Assembly (NCBI GenBank): GCA_014801985.1
Contig: JAAVDD010000006.1
Location: 53,554-95,170 of the forward strand
Length of the DNA stretch: 41,617 nucleotides
Source: Bacteroides sp.
Lineage (GTDB): Bacteria > Bacteroidota > Bacteroidia > Bacteroidales > Muribaculaceae
Direction of reading: 5' to 3'
The position numbers were made by a program, and so were the translations under genes. Below, in pieces: positions 16,230-23,648 of the stretch. The notes under the pieces were generated by a model, which saw only the letters and a list, made by a program, of their open reading frames with translations, did no database searches and was not told where the DNA came from. Positions within the stretch are counted from its first letter, which is position 1. Every line of letters begins with the position of its first letter.

Positions 16230-17978
16230 TTATTTTACAACTTTGGAGGTTCTGAATGTTCCATCGGCCTTTTTATCAACTCGTAGGAATATACCATTAG
16301 AAGGATTCTTCACTTCACGTCCTGCGATATCATACCATTTGGAAATTACTGTCTCAGATATCGGAAGTTTCTTCACAGCAGATGTATCCACGGTGACAAT
16401 ATTGCTCACAATCTCCTTGGGTTCTCCTCCCTCTACCGGCTGGAAATATACCGACTGAACGCCAATCTCATCTGCGCCCTCGAAAAATAGCCAGATAGTC
16501 TTATTGGTGTCATACACCCAGATATTCTCATAATTAGTGAATGTGCTATTCAGCATTGTTTCTCCTTCATCTGAAATACCGGGATATTCATCGTTATAGA
16601 AAGTGAAGAGATTGCCATCTACATACATTCTGTAGTAAAGATTGGCAGTATCGAGAAGATTTCCGTCAACATCAACATCCGGGATATAGAAATCCAGTGT
16701 GTTTGATCCATAATATTCCATCTCATCGTAGAAAGAAACGTCGAATGGATCCTTCGGAGCGGCATCGGGATTGCGGTGCTGAAGCTCGATAGTTAATTCT
16801 TCGATATATCCCGTGGGAGCAACTTCCTCAATATTGTCTGAATAGCTCCCTGCCACAATGATTGCATTTTCCGTAATTATCCTCTTAGCGTCAGCATCAT
16901 ATTTGAAGATGAGATCGCCTGTGATTGCCACATTTGCCTCGTACATCTCAAATTCCTCGTTCCATACCTGTTCCACTGTCCCTCCATAGACGTATGTCCA
17001 AGTCCAGTAATAATCCATCCCTACAAATGAACCAGCCTTGAATCTTACTTTGTCTCCATCGATTGTGCCTACCATCGCACCACCCTCGATGCCATAGATC
17101 AAGCCTTTTGTGTACATCTTGTCTCCTTCGACCATTACATCTACAAAGTAGCCGCCATTGTCAGTCAGAGCCGCCCATCTCTCGGATGATGTTTCAAAGT
17201 TGGAGGGAAGTTCTGCCATAGTTGATGTCAACGGTGAAATCACAATATCCTGATCTCCATACCCCGACCATAGATACTCGAAGTCAGTAGTGACATCGTT
17301 CTCGCATAGAGCCAGCATAATGTCAGGATTAGCCTCAACATACTCCCCATCGATATAATTAAACTCCACAGTATCATGATAGGTGTAAGTGAAATCACCA
17401 ATCTCGTCGTCATAGTCGCCCATTGTCAACGGAGTAAGATAGAAATAGGTCATCTCGCCATCATACTCCTCCATATATACACACTGGCCGGACGCAATGG
17501 TAAAACCGTTATCGTTCTTCTCTGCCTCCACCCATATATCTCCCAGAGGGAATTGAGAGAAAAGCACATTCATGTATAATTTCCCATCTTCTCCATCAAC
17601 AATCTGCTGCACCATTCCGGTAATCTGGTCAGCTCCGACCATTCCCCAGAATGACATCCATCCTATACATGATTTCGACCAGTAGCTCATAGCTCCTGCA
17701 GGCTGTACATCGCGGATCTCCGTGCTCAGGGATTCCGAGCCGGCACGTGTGGAAGCAGCTTTTACCACTTTCTTCCCTTCTTTTTTGGAAAGCTCCGCCA
17801 TGGATTGTTTGGTTTTCTCGGCAGAATAGAGAGATGCCATTTCTCGGGCATCAACCTTCGCAAGTTGATCTCCTAAGCTTTTTGGAAAACGATTCAGGTT
17901 GTTGATAGGTTTCAACGGTGAGGCCGACACACCAGCCGCCATAATAAGAGATACGACACACAGAGTAAAATTTTTCAT
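16230..17978 (-). CDS. Secreted beta-rich protein of unknown function with C-terminal tail motif
   Basis: 582 residues with a signal peptide (MKNFTLCVVSLIMAAGVSA). After a Lys-rich linker, the body has many aromatic and acidic residues and repeated strand patterns (YMEEYDGEMTYFYLTPL, WTWTYVYGGTVEQVW). No catalytic motif is recognised. The C-terminus (SKWYDIAGREV, PSNGIFLRVDKKADGT) shares its layout with the tail of the downstream gene. Probably a cell-surface or secreted protein exported by the same route. A promoter box lies just upstream. Confidence 0.7.
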   Translation of the reverse strand: MKNFTLCVVSLIMAAGVSASPLKPINNLNRFPKSLGDQLAKVDAREMASLYSAEKTKQSMAELSKKEGKKVVKAASTRAGSESLSTEIRDVQPAGAMSYWSKSCIGWMSFWGMVGADQITGMVQQIVDGEDGKLYMNVLFSQFPLGDIWVEAEKNDNGFTIASGQCVYMEEYDGEMTYFYLTPLTMGDYDDEIGDFTYTYHDTVEFNYIDGEYVEANPDIMLALCENDVTTDFEYLWSGYGDQDIVISPLTSTMAELPSNFETSSERWAALTDNGGYFVDVMVEGDKMYTKGLIYGIEGGAMVGTIDGDKVRFKAGSFVGMDYYWTWTYVYGGTVEQVWNEEFEMYEANVAITGDLIFKYDADAKRIITENAIIVAGSYSDNIEEVAPTGYIEELTIELQHRNPDAAPKDPFDVSFYDEMEYYGSNTLDFYIPDVDVDGNLLDTANLYYRMYVDGNLFTFYNDEYPGISDEGETMLNSTFTNYENIWVYDTNKTIWLFFEGADEIGVQSVYFQPVEGGEPKEIVSNIVTVDTSAVKKLPISETVISKWYDIAGREVKNPSNGIFLRVDKKADGTFRTSKVVK

Positions 17979-18011
17979 AAGCCTTATTCTTAAATTATTT
18001 TAAAATTTATG

Positions 18012-18019
18012 CAAACTTA
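18012..18019 (-). promoter_or_regulatory. Promoter -7 box for the 16230-17978 gene
   Basis: TAAGTTTG on the minus strand, matching TAnnTTTG, 33 bases upstream of the start codon. No good -33 box is seen at the standard spacing. Confidence 0.45.
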
Positions 18020-18152
18020 ATATATTTTTTGCAAAATTCCTAATATATTGCTTTATTTTCATCCTAATTAATAAAAAAATGTCAATAATACATTATTTAA
18101 TGATACATTATTTAATCAGTTCTATGTTGATGTTAGGAATATTATAAATGAA

Positions 18153-18189
18153 TAAAAAATGTGCAGACTTCTTTTTGAAAATCTGCACA
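18153..18189 (-). terminator. Intrinsic terminator after ddh
   Basis: 8-bp stem TGTGCAGA / TCTGCACA followed on the minus strand by a run of T (TTTTTTATT), about 65 bases beyond the ddh stop. Confidence 0.88.
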
Positions 18190-18255
18190 TTAAGAGTTCT
18201 TTCGGTATAATCTGATTACTTATTTGTCTCGATATATCCTCACCGGATTTATGGC

Positions 18256-19167
18256 TTACACAAGCTTTCCAATCCAGTTGTCGCGATCGCCGGGAAGGAG
18301 ATCAATCACAGGGATCTCAATCATGGTGTAGCTGCCGGGAGCCAGACGCTCTGCCGCGCGCGCACATGCCACAAGAATCTGAGCGGTCAATGCCGGATTA
18401 TTGATAGCCATATCGAAGGAGAAACGCTGGCTCTGGGTCTTGCCCGACACGCCCTTGCGCTCCATGTGGACACCATGTCCCATATCCTTTAAAGCATCCA
18501 CACTCTCTACTTCAAACACGTGGGTCTCGTCGCTTGCAAAATAGGGATCCTCCTTGATTGCGGCAGCCACATCTTCGATCTTATAACCGGGCAGAAGCTC
18601 AACGTAAACCATACGGCGATGTATACCTGTTCCCAAGGGGATGGTCATGGAAAGGGCTTCCTTCACACCCTCCTTTGATTTTACAGCCACGGTGTGACCC
18701 ATACTCATACCGGGTCCAAAGTTGGTATATGTGATACCCTTGGGTGCAATCGCCTCAAGAAGAGTGCGAACCACAGAGTCGCTGCCCGGATCCCACCCTG
18801 CTGCAATCACTGCCACTGCATTCCCCTCTTTGGCTGCCTCGCCAAGACTTTTGCGGAGTGCGGGAATCTTGGTGTGAATGTCGAATGAATCCACAGTGTT
18901 GATGCCGAGGGCGAGTATCTCCTTGGCATATTCCTCTACACTGCGGGTAGGAGTTGCAAGAATCGCTACATCTATCTCCCCTACCTGAGTGAGAAGCTCC
19001 TTCACTGATCCAACAACAGGGAGCTCTGACGGGATATCGTCACGTTTAGCGGGATCGCGGCGCACTACACCAACAACTTCAAAATCTTCTGCCGCCTCTG
19101 CCGCCTCAAGTGAGAAACGGCCGATGTTTCCATAGCCTACGATGGCTACCTTAATCTTTTTTGCCAT
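18256..19167 (-). CDS. ddh: meso-Diaminopimelate D-dehydrogenase
   Basis: 303 residues from ATG 19167 (MAKKIKVAIVGYGNIG); an in-frame ATG 63 bases upstream would add residues before the dinucleotide-binding strand and is less likely. The enzyme makes meso-DAP from tetrahydrodipicolinate, NH3 and NADPH in one step, for lysine and peptidoglycan. Landmarks are the Rossmann motif GYGNIG, ILATPTRSVEEYA, DSFDIH, GWDPGSDS, the NFGPGMSMGHTVAVK block, and the C-terminal LLPGDRDNWIGKLV. It is divergent from the transporter gene, and their promoters interlock. Confidence 0.93.
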   Translation of the reverse strand: MAKKIKVAIVGYGNIGRFSLEAAEAAEDFEVVGVVRRDPAKRDDIPSELPVVGSVKELLTQVGEIDVAILATPTRSVEEYAKEILALGINTVDSFDIHTKIPALRKSLGEAAKEGNAVAVIAAGWDPGSDSVVRTLLEAIAPKGITYTNFGPGMSMGHTVAVKSKEGVKEALSMTIPLGTGIHRRMVYVELLPGYKIEDVAAAIKEDPYFASDETHVFEVESVDALKDMGHGVHMERKGVSGKTQSQRFSFDMAINNPALTAQILVACARAAERLAPGSYTMIEIPVIDLLPGDRDNWIGKLV

Positions 19168-19298
19168 TTTATAATTATTAAATTTTTCAAGAGTTTTCTT
19201 GAGGTCCAATAAGGAATCCTGATTAATCATATCGCGTCACGACATGGCAAGACTCCAAATTATTAAAACGTTTTGAAAGTTTCAATAGTTTTACAATG

Positions 19299-19306
19299 CA
19301 AATTTA
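19299..19306 (-). promoter_or_regulatory. Promoter -7 box for ddh
   Basis: TAAATTTG on the minus strand; expected start about 19292, giving a leader of about 125 nt before ATG 19167. It is only 12 bases from the opposing -7 box of the transporter gene. Confidence 0.5.
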
Positions 19307-19318
19307 GGATAATTTTTG

Positions 19319-19326
19319 TAATTTTG
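19319..19326 (+). promoter_or_regulatory. Promoter -7 box for the AspT-like transporter
   Basis: TAATTTTG, an exact match to TAnnTTTG, with the start codon 46 bases further on. No clear -33 TTTG; the place where it should be is close to or overlapping the ddh -7 box. Confidence 0.5.
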
Positions 19327-19371
19327 CAGTCTCAAAAGCAAACAAACAGGTAATATTTTCTTAAATTATTC

Positions 19372-21066
19372 ATGGATTGGCTAATTGATCTTCTAAAACC
19401 ATTCAACGAATCATTGGCGGCCACCATAATTCTTTACTCATTCGTGATTTTCGCCGGTATCTATCTGGGTAAAATCAAGATTTTCGGAGTATCGCTTGGT
19501 GTCACTTTCGTCCTCTTCGTTGGAATCTTTCTGGGTCATTTCGGCTATGTCGTCAATGGCGACGTGCTGCATTTCCTCCGGGAATTCGGACTCATTCTTT
19601 TTATTTTCTCTATCGGTATGCAGGTTGGCCCCGGTTTCTTCTCTTCCTTTAAGGAGGGTGGAATAAAGATGAACGCACTTGCTGTCACCGGAATCCTCAT
19701 GAATGTGGCAATCATGCTTGCCATATATTTCATTCAGGGGGGTGCAAATGGAAATTCCTCTATTTCTCAGCTCGTCGGAGTGATGAGCGGTGCGGTGACC
19801 AATACTCCGGGACTCGGTGCAGCTCAGCAGACTGTGCTTCAAGTCAACGAGGCGGCACAGGATGTAAGCCAGCAGATGTCAATGGGATATGCTGCGGCCT
19901 ATCCGCTTGGAGTTGTTGGAATCATAATCACAATGATTCTCTTAAAAAAGATTTTTAAGATTGACGTGGCTAAGGAAAGCGCCGAACTTGAAAATGATGA
20001 AAAGGCTTCTGCACTTGCTCCCCACATGGTGACCTGCAAGGTCACAAATGAGCTTATCAACGGCCTTAACATGCAGAAACTCCATACCCTTATTTCTTGT
20101 GATTATGTGATCTCACGTATCGAAAAGCCTGATGGCAATGTGATTATCCCCACATCTCAAGATGTCGTTGAAATCGGCGACCTTTGCCTTGTGGTTTGTT
20201 CGGCTCAGGACGAAGAGATCTTCACTCGTTTTCTCGGTCCTATTGTGCCCGACAAGACTTGGGAAATGGACAAGGGTCCTGTGGTGTCGCGCCGCATTGT
20301 AGTGACACAGACTAATTATAATGGTGTCAAGCTCGGTTCGCTCCGCCTCCATTCCGCTTATAAGCTCAACGTGACCAGAGTAAACCGTGCCGGTATCGAT
20401 CTCCTCGCCACTCCCTCACTTCGCCTTCAGATCGGCGACCGAATCACAGTGGTTGGTAAACTTGACGACATTCATCATTTGGCTTCCAAACTTGGAAACT
20501 CTATGAAGCGTCTTAATGAGCCTAATCTTATCACAATGTTTATCGGAATTTTCCTCGGTATCATTGTCGGTAGTATACCGTTGCAATTCCCCGGTATGTC
20601 AGTGCCTATGAAATTAGGTCTGGCTGGTGGACCGCTTGTTGTGGCTATTCTTATCGGTGCCTACGGACATAAGATTCATCTTGTCACCTATACAAACTCA
20701 TCGGCCAACCTTCTATTACGCGAGATCGGTATCTGTCTCTTCCTTGCATCTGTGGGCTTGGCGGCAGGTAAGGACTTCGTTGCTACGGTCTTCAATGTCC
20801 AGGGTGCCACTTGGGTGGGATATGGCTTCATCATCACCGTGATTCCATTGATAACCATCTCCTGTATCGCACGCGCGAAATATAAGTTGAATTACTTCCA
20901 TATAATCGGTATGATGTCGGGTAGCTATACCGATCCCCCGGCATTGGCGTATGCAAACAAGGTGGCGAACAATGATGCTCCGGCCGTGGCCTACTCCACA
21001 GTGTACCCGCTAACAATGTTCTGCCGAGTCATAGCAGCACAGCTCGTGATCCTATTCTTCTTATGA
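19372..21066 (+). CDS. AspT/YidE-family putative transporter with regulatory RCK (TrkA-C) domains
   Basis: 564 residues. Two homologous membrane halves (about residues 15-205 and 385-564) each carry hydrophobic helices and the duplicated motif GAVTNTPGLGAAQQ / GSYTDPPALAYAN. Between them lie two TrkA-C-like domains (about 215-370; EIGDLCLVVCS and QIGDRITVVG are the paired strands). This is the layout of the aspartate:alanine exchanger family and the related YidE/YbjL proteins. It is an inner-membrane protein, and the substrate is not identifiable from sequence; divergence from ddh is compatible with an amino-acid or dicarboxylate role, but that is inference. Confidence 0.85.
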   Translation: MDWLIDLLKPFNESLAATIILYSFVIFAGIYLGKIKIFGVSLGVTFVLFVGIFLGHFGYVVNGDVLHFLREFGLILFIFSIGMQVGPGFFSSFKEGGIKMNALAVTGILMNVAIMLAIYFIQGGANGNSSISQLVGVMSGAVTNTPGLGAAQQTVLQVNEAAQDVSQQMSMGYAAAYPLGVVGIIITMILLKKIFKIDVAKESAELENDEKASALAPHMVTCKVTNELINGLNMQKLHTLISCDYVISRIEKPDGNVIIPTSQDVVEIGDLCLVVCSAQDEEIFTRFLGPIVPDKTWEMDKGPVVSRRIVVTQTNYNGVKLGSLRLHSAYKLNVTRVNRAGIDLLATPSLRLQIGDRITVVGKLDDIHHLASKLGNSMKRLNEPNLITMFIGIFLGIIVGSIPLQFPGMSVPMKLGLAGGPLVVAILIGAYGHKIHLVTYTNSSANLLLREIGICLFLASVGLAAGKDFVATVFNVQGATWVGYGFIITVIPLITISCIARAKYKLNYFHIIGMMSGSYTDPPALAYANKVANNDAPAVAYSTVYPLTMFCRVIAAQLVILFFL

Positions 21067-21127
21067 TACTCATCTGAGGGCCCTAAGAGTGTAAGATTAA
21101 CAGACATGTAATAATCTCCCAATAAAT

Positions 21128-21187
21128 AAACCGCTCCGCAATCAGCTCCTAATCCTAAAGACACGAAGCCAGCTGCGGAGCGGTTTT
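21128..21187. terminator. Bidirectional hairpin terminator
   Basis: 13-bp perfect arms AAACCGCTCCGCA (21128-21140) and TGCGGAGCGGTTT (21174-21186), loop of about 33 bases, T-run on the plus side and TTTATTTATT on the minus side. It lies between the converging transporter and alpha-galactosidase genes and could also end a minus-strand sRNA starting near 21301. Confidence 0.85.
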
Positions 21188-21307
21188 ACTTTTGTAATTA
21201 TTGGACCTTTGATTTGTCACTAAAATTAAAACCAACCCTGTCTAAATGTGAAATGATCCGAGATAAATATGATTCCCTTACTATTATTTCCATAATCCTT
21301 TTATTTG

Positions 21308-21339
21308 CAAATTTACCCATTTATACCTCACAAAACAAA
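21308..21339 (-). promoter_or_regulatory. Consensus minus-strand promoter with no gene behind it
   Basis: On the minus strand: TTTG (21336-21339), 20-base spacer, TAAATTTG (21308-21315). It points away from the alpha-galactosidase gene into a gene-free stretch that ends at the hairpin 21128-21187, so it could drive an sRNA of about 175 nt (about 21301 down to 21128). Confidence 0.5.
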
Positions 21340-21375
21340 CATTTTTGTATATTTTATGAGATATAAATGGGTAAA
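21312..21375. repeat. 18-bp inverted repeat flanking the -33 region of the intergenic promoter
   Basis: Arm 1 at 21312-21329 (TTTACCCATTTATACCTC) and arm 2 at 21358-21375 match at 17 of 18 positions when arm 2 is reverse-complemented. Arm 1 overlaps the -7 box and spacer, and arm 2 lies upstream of the -33 box. No T-run follows, so a terminator is unlikely; an operator or DNA-inversion type site is more in keeping. Confidence 0.7.
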
Positions 21376-21431
21376 ATTACAATTTATGTAGATTTTTTGA
21401 TGTATGGATAGGTACTATTTAATCAACTAAA

Positions 21432-23627
21432 TCATTCAACGGTGAATTCAATCACCTTGGAGGTGTTATGCTCATATCCGAAGACATCCAAACCAACTTT
21501 CATCAGATAGTCACCGGTGAAAACCATCCCATTCTGAGGGAATGTCGAGGCATCACCAGGCATAAGATTAATCTCCTTTACCAGATATTTTTGCTTTCCA
21601 TCTAATCCCTGAAGCTTGACTCTTGACAGTTTCTCGCGGAATCGAGGAGCAATGTCGTAGGCAAAAAGGACTCCCATCTTTTTTGATTTATCCAGATATT
21701 CCACGGCAGCATGATTTCCATCGTATGGAGAAACAAGACGGTATTGATCCCCATCCATTATAGCCGGCTCAAGACGCTTCCAATTGGCTACTGCCTGCTG
21801 TGCAAACTCCAGCTCCTCTGCAGAAAGTTCCTGCAAACCTATGTCAAAACCTAACTTGCACATAGCCGCAACATCGGTACGGAATTTCATTGTGGTATTC
21901 TTATTCCAGCTTGTCACATGCGCTGCCATAGCCTTTGCCGGGAAGAATTGAGAGAAGCCCCATTGTATAAAGATGCGCTCAATCGGGTCAGTGTTGTCAG
22001 AACACCAAAATTCTGTAAAATACTTTAATGCCTCATAGTCGCATCTTGCGCCGCCTCCGGAGCAAAGCATCATAGGAACATCGGGATATTTTTCCTTGAT
22101 ACGCTTTAGTACATTATATATCCCTTTCACATGATCCACATACAGCTGCCCCTGCTTATCCTTTGCGTACGGAGAGTAGATATTGGTAATTGGGCTGTTG
22201 CAGTCCCACTTGAAGTAAGCCACATCGGGATTCTCTTTCAAAATATCATCAACCACCCCGAAAACATGATCCTGAACCTTTGGGTTGCTCATATCAAGAA
22301 CAAGCTGGTTACGGTAATAATAGGTATCGCGGTTGGGCTGCTCTATTACCCAATCGGGATGTTTCTCATAGAGCTCACTCTTAGGATTAACCATCTCAGG
22401 TTCAATCCAGATTCCGAATTTTACATCTGCCTCTTTTGCAGCGTCAACCAACGCAGGTATGCCCCCAGGCAATTTATCGTGAGTCACCTCCCAGTCGCCA
22501 AGGCCGGCGTGATCATCCTTTCTCGGATATTTATTTCCGAACCAACCATCGTCGAGAAGGAACATGTCAACACCAAGATGCTTCGCCTCCTTCATCAATT
22601 CTGCCAGTACTTCCTGATCAAAATCAAAGGCTGTGTTTTCCCAGTTGTTCAATAAGGTCAATCGTCCTTTCATTCCATCCTTCAGCTGGTAGCGACGAGC
22701 CCAATCATGAAGGTTACGGCTTCCTTGGTTTGTCCCATCATAGCTTAAGGTGAATATAAACTCCGGAGTGGTGAAAACATCATTGGCTTTTAGCTCATAA
22801 TTTGATGCGTAAGGATTGATACCGGGGATTACCCTCAGATTCCCAACATTATCCACTTCAAAGGTAAAACGGAAATTCCCTGTCCATCCGAGCGTTCCCA
22901 TAAGGACTTCTCCGCTGTGTTCCTTTGCAGGCCCGTTAAGGCCAATCTCAAAGAAGGGATGAGTCAGCATGGCTGCACGGCTTCCCAATTTTGTATCGAT
23001 GACTTTTTTACCGAATTTCAGTTCCTGCACACTCATCTGAGCCTCTTTCGCCCAGTCGCTGCTGAATTCGGTGAGCCAGTAGGAGGGTTCATTGAAATAA
23101 AGCATGGCTGAAGCATACTGCGACATTGAGATGGGTTTCTTCTCCTGATGAGAAATTTCGCTCCATGTCTTTATTACATTTTCTTCAGGATAGGCTATAT
23201 AATTAAGCGTCACATTCACCGGATATTTGTCATCACGAAGACGGATGCGGGTATGAGTTCCTCCGGGCACCTTCTCCTCGCTTGCATCCACGTAGTAGAG
23301 GTATGTTGTCATGTTGCCGTCGGCATGGGTGATACCCAAGGCCGGTTCAAAAAAATCCTCATTTCCAGAGGTGGAGTAAGCCTCCCATCCTCTCGTAGAG
23401 ACCGAACCGTCGGAGCCTGCATACTGACTCCAAGAAAGATTTTTTAAATCTTCGGGGTTATTAAGTTTCTTTCCCAAGTATGTTTGATATAGTCGTTTAT
23501 TGGGACCGACTTCAAAAACGAGGTCTGTATTATCCGTAGAAATACGGATAATCTTCCTTTCTCCACTTTCAGCCATTGCTGATGCTGTCACCGCAAGAGT
23601 GAGGACTGCTGCTAAAATTTTCTTCAT
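21432..23627 (-). CDS. Periplasmic alpha-galactosidase, glycoside hydrolase family 36
   Basis: 731 residues with signal peptide MKKILAAVLTLAVTASAMA. It removes terminal alpha-1,6-galactose, for example from raffinose-type sugars or galactomannan. N-terminal beta-supersandwich (about 20-330), (beta/alpha)8 barrel (about 330-650) with LLDDGWFG, WIEPEMVNP, the nucleophile Asp475 in FKWDCN and the acid/base motif SDNTDPIERIF, then a C-terminal beta domain. Motifs and length are normal for GH36. The gene starts 21 bases after the TonB-dependent receptor stop; together they form a two-gene unit. The preferred sugar is inference. Confidence 0.93.
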   Translation of the reverse strand: MKKILAAVLTLAVTASAMAESGERKIIRISTDNTDLVFEVGPNKRLYQTYLGKKLNNPEDLKNLSWSQYAGSDGSVSTRGWEAYSTSGNEDFFEPALGITHADGNMTTYLYYVDASEEKVPGGTHTRIRLRDDKYPVNVTLNYIAYPEENVIKTWSEISHQEKKPISMSQYASAMLYFNEPSYWLTEFSSDWAKEAQMSVQELKFGKKVIDTKLGSRAAMLTHPFFEIGLNGPAKEHSGEVLMGTLGWTGNFRFTFEVDNVGNLRVIPGINPYASNYELKANDVFTTPEFIFTLSYDGTNQGSRNLHDWARRYQLKDGMKGRLTLLNNWENTAFDFDQEVLAELMKEAKHLGVDMFLLDDGWFGNKYPRKDDHAGLGDWEVTHDKLPGGIPALVDAAKEADVKFGIWIEPEMVNPKSELYEKHPDWVIEQPNRDTYYYRNQLVLDMSNPKVQDHVFGVVDDILKENPDVAYFKWDCNSPITNIYSPYAKDKQGQLYVDHVKGIYNVLKRIKEKYPDVPMMLCSGGGARCDYEALKYFTEFWCSDNTDPIERIFIQWGFSQFFPAKAMAAHVTSWNKNTTMKFRTDVAAMCKLGFDIGLQELSAEELEFAQQAVANWKRLEPAIMDGDQYRLVSPYDGNHAAVEYLDKSKKMGVLFAYDIAPRFREKLSRVKLQGLDGKQKYLVKEINLMPGDASTFPQNGMVFTGDYLMKVGLDVFGYEHNTSKVIEFTVE

Positions 23628-23648
23628 GTTATTTGGTTTTATGCTATT

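Noticed and set aside
21300..21380. Phase-variable invertible promoter
   Set aside because: The arms are 18 bp with only a 28-base spacer, shorter than typical Bacteroidales invertible promoters, and no recombinase gene is in the window; kept only as an inverted repeat.
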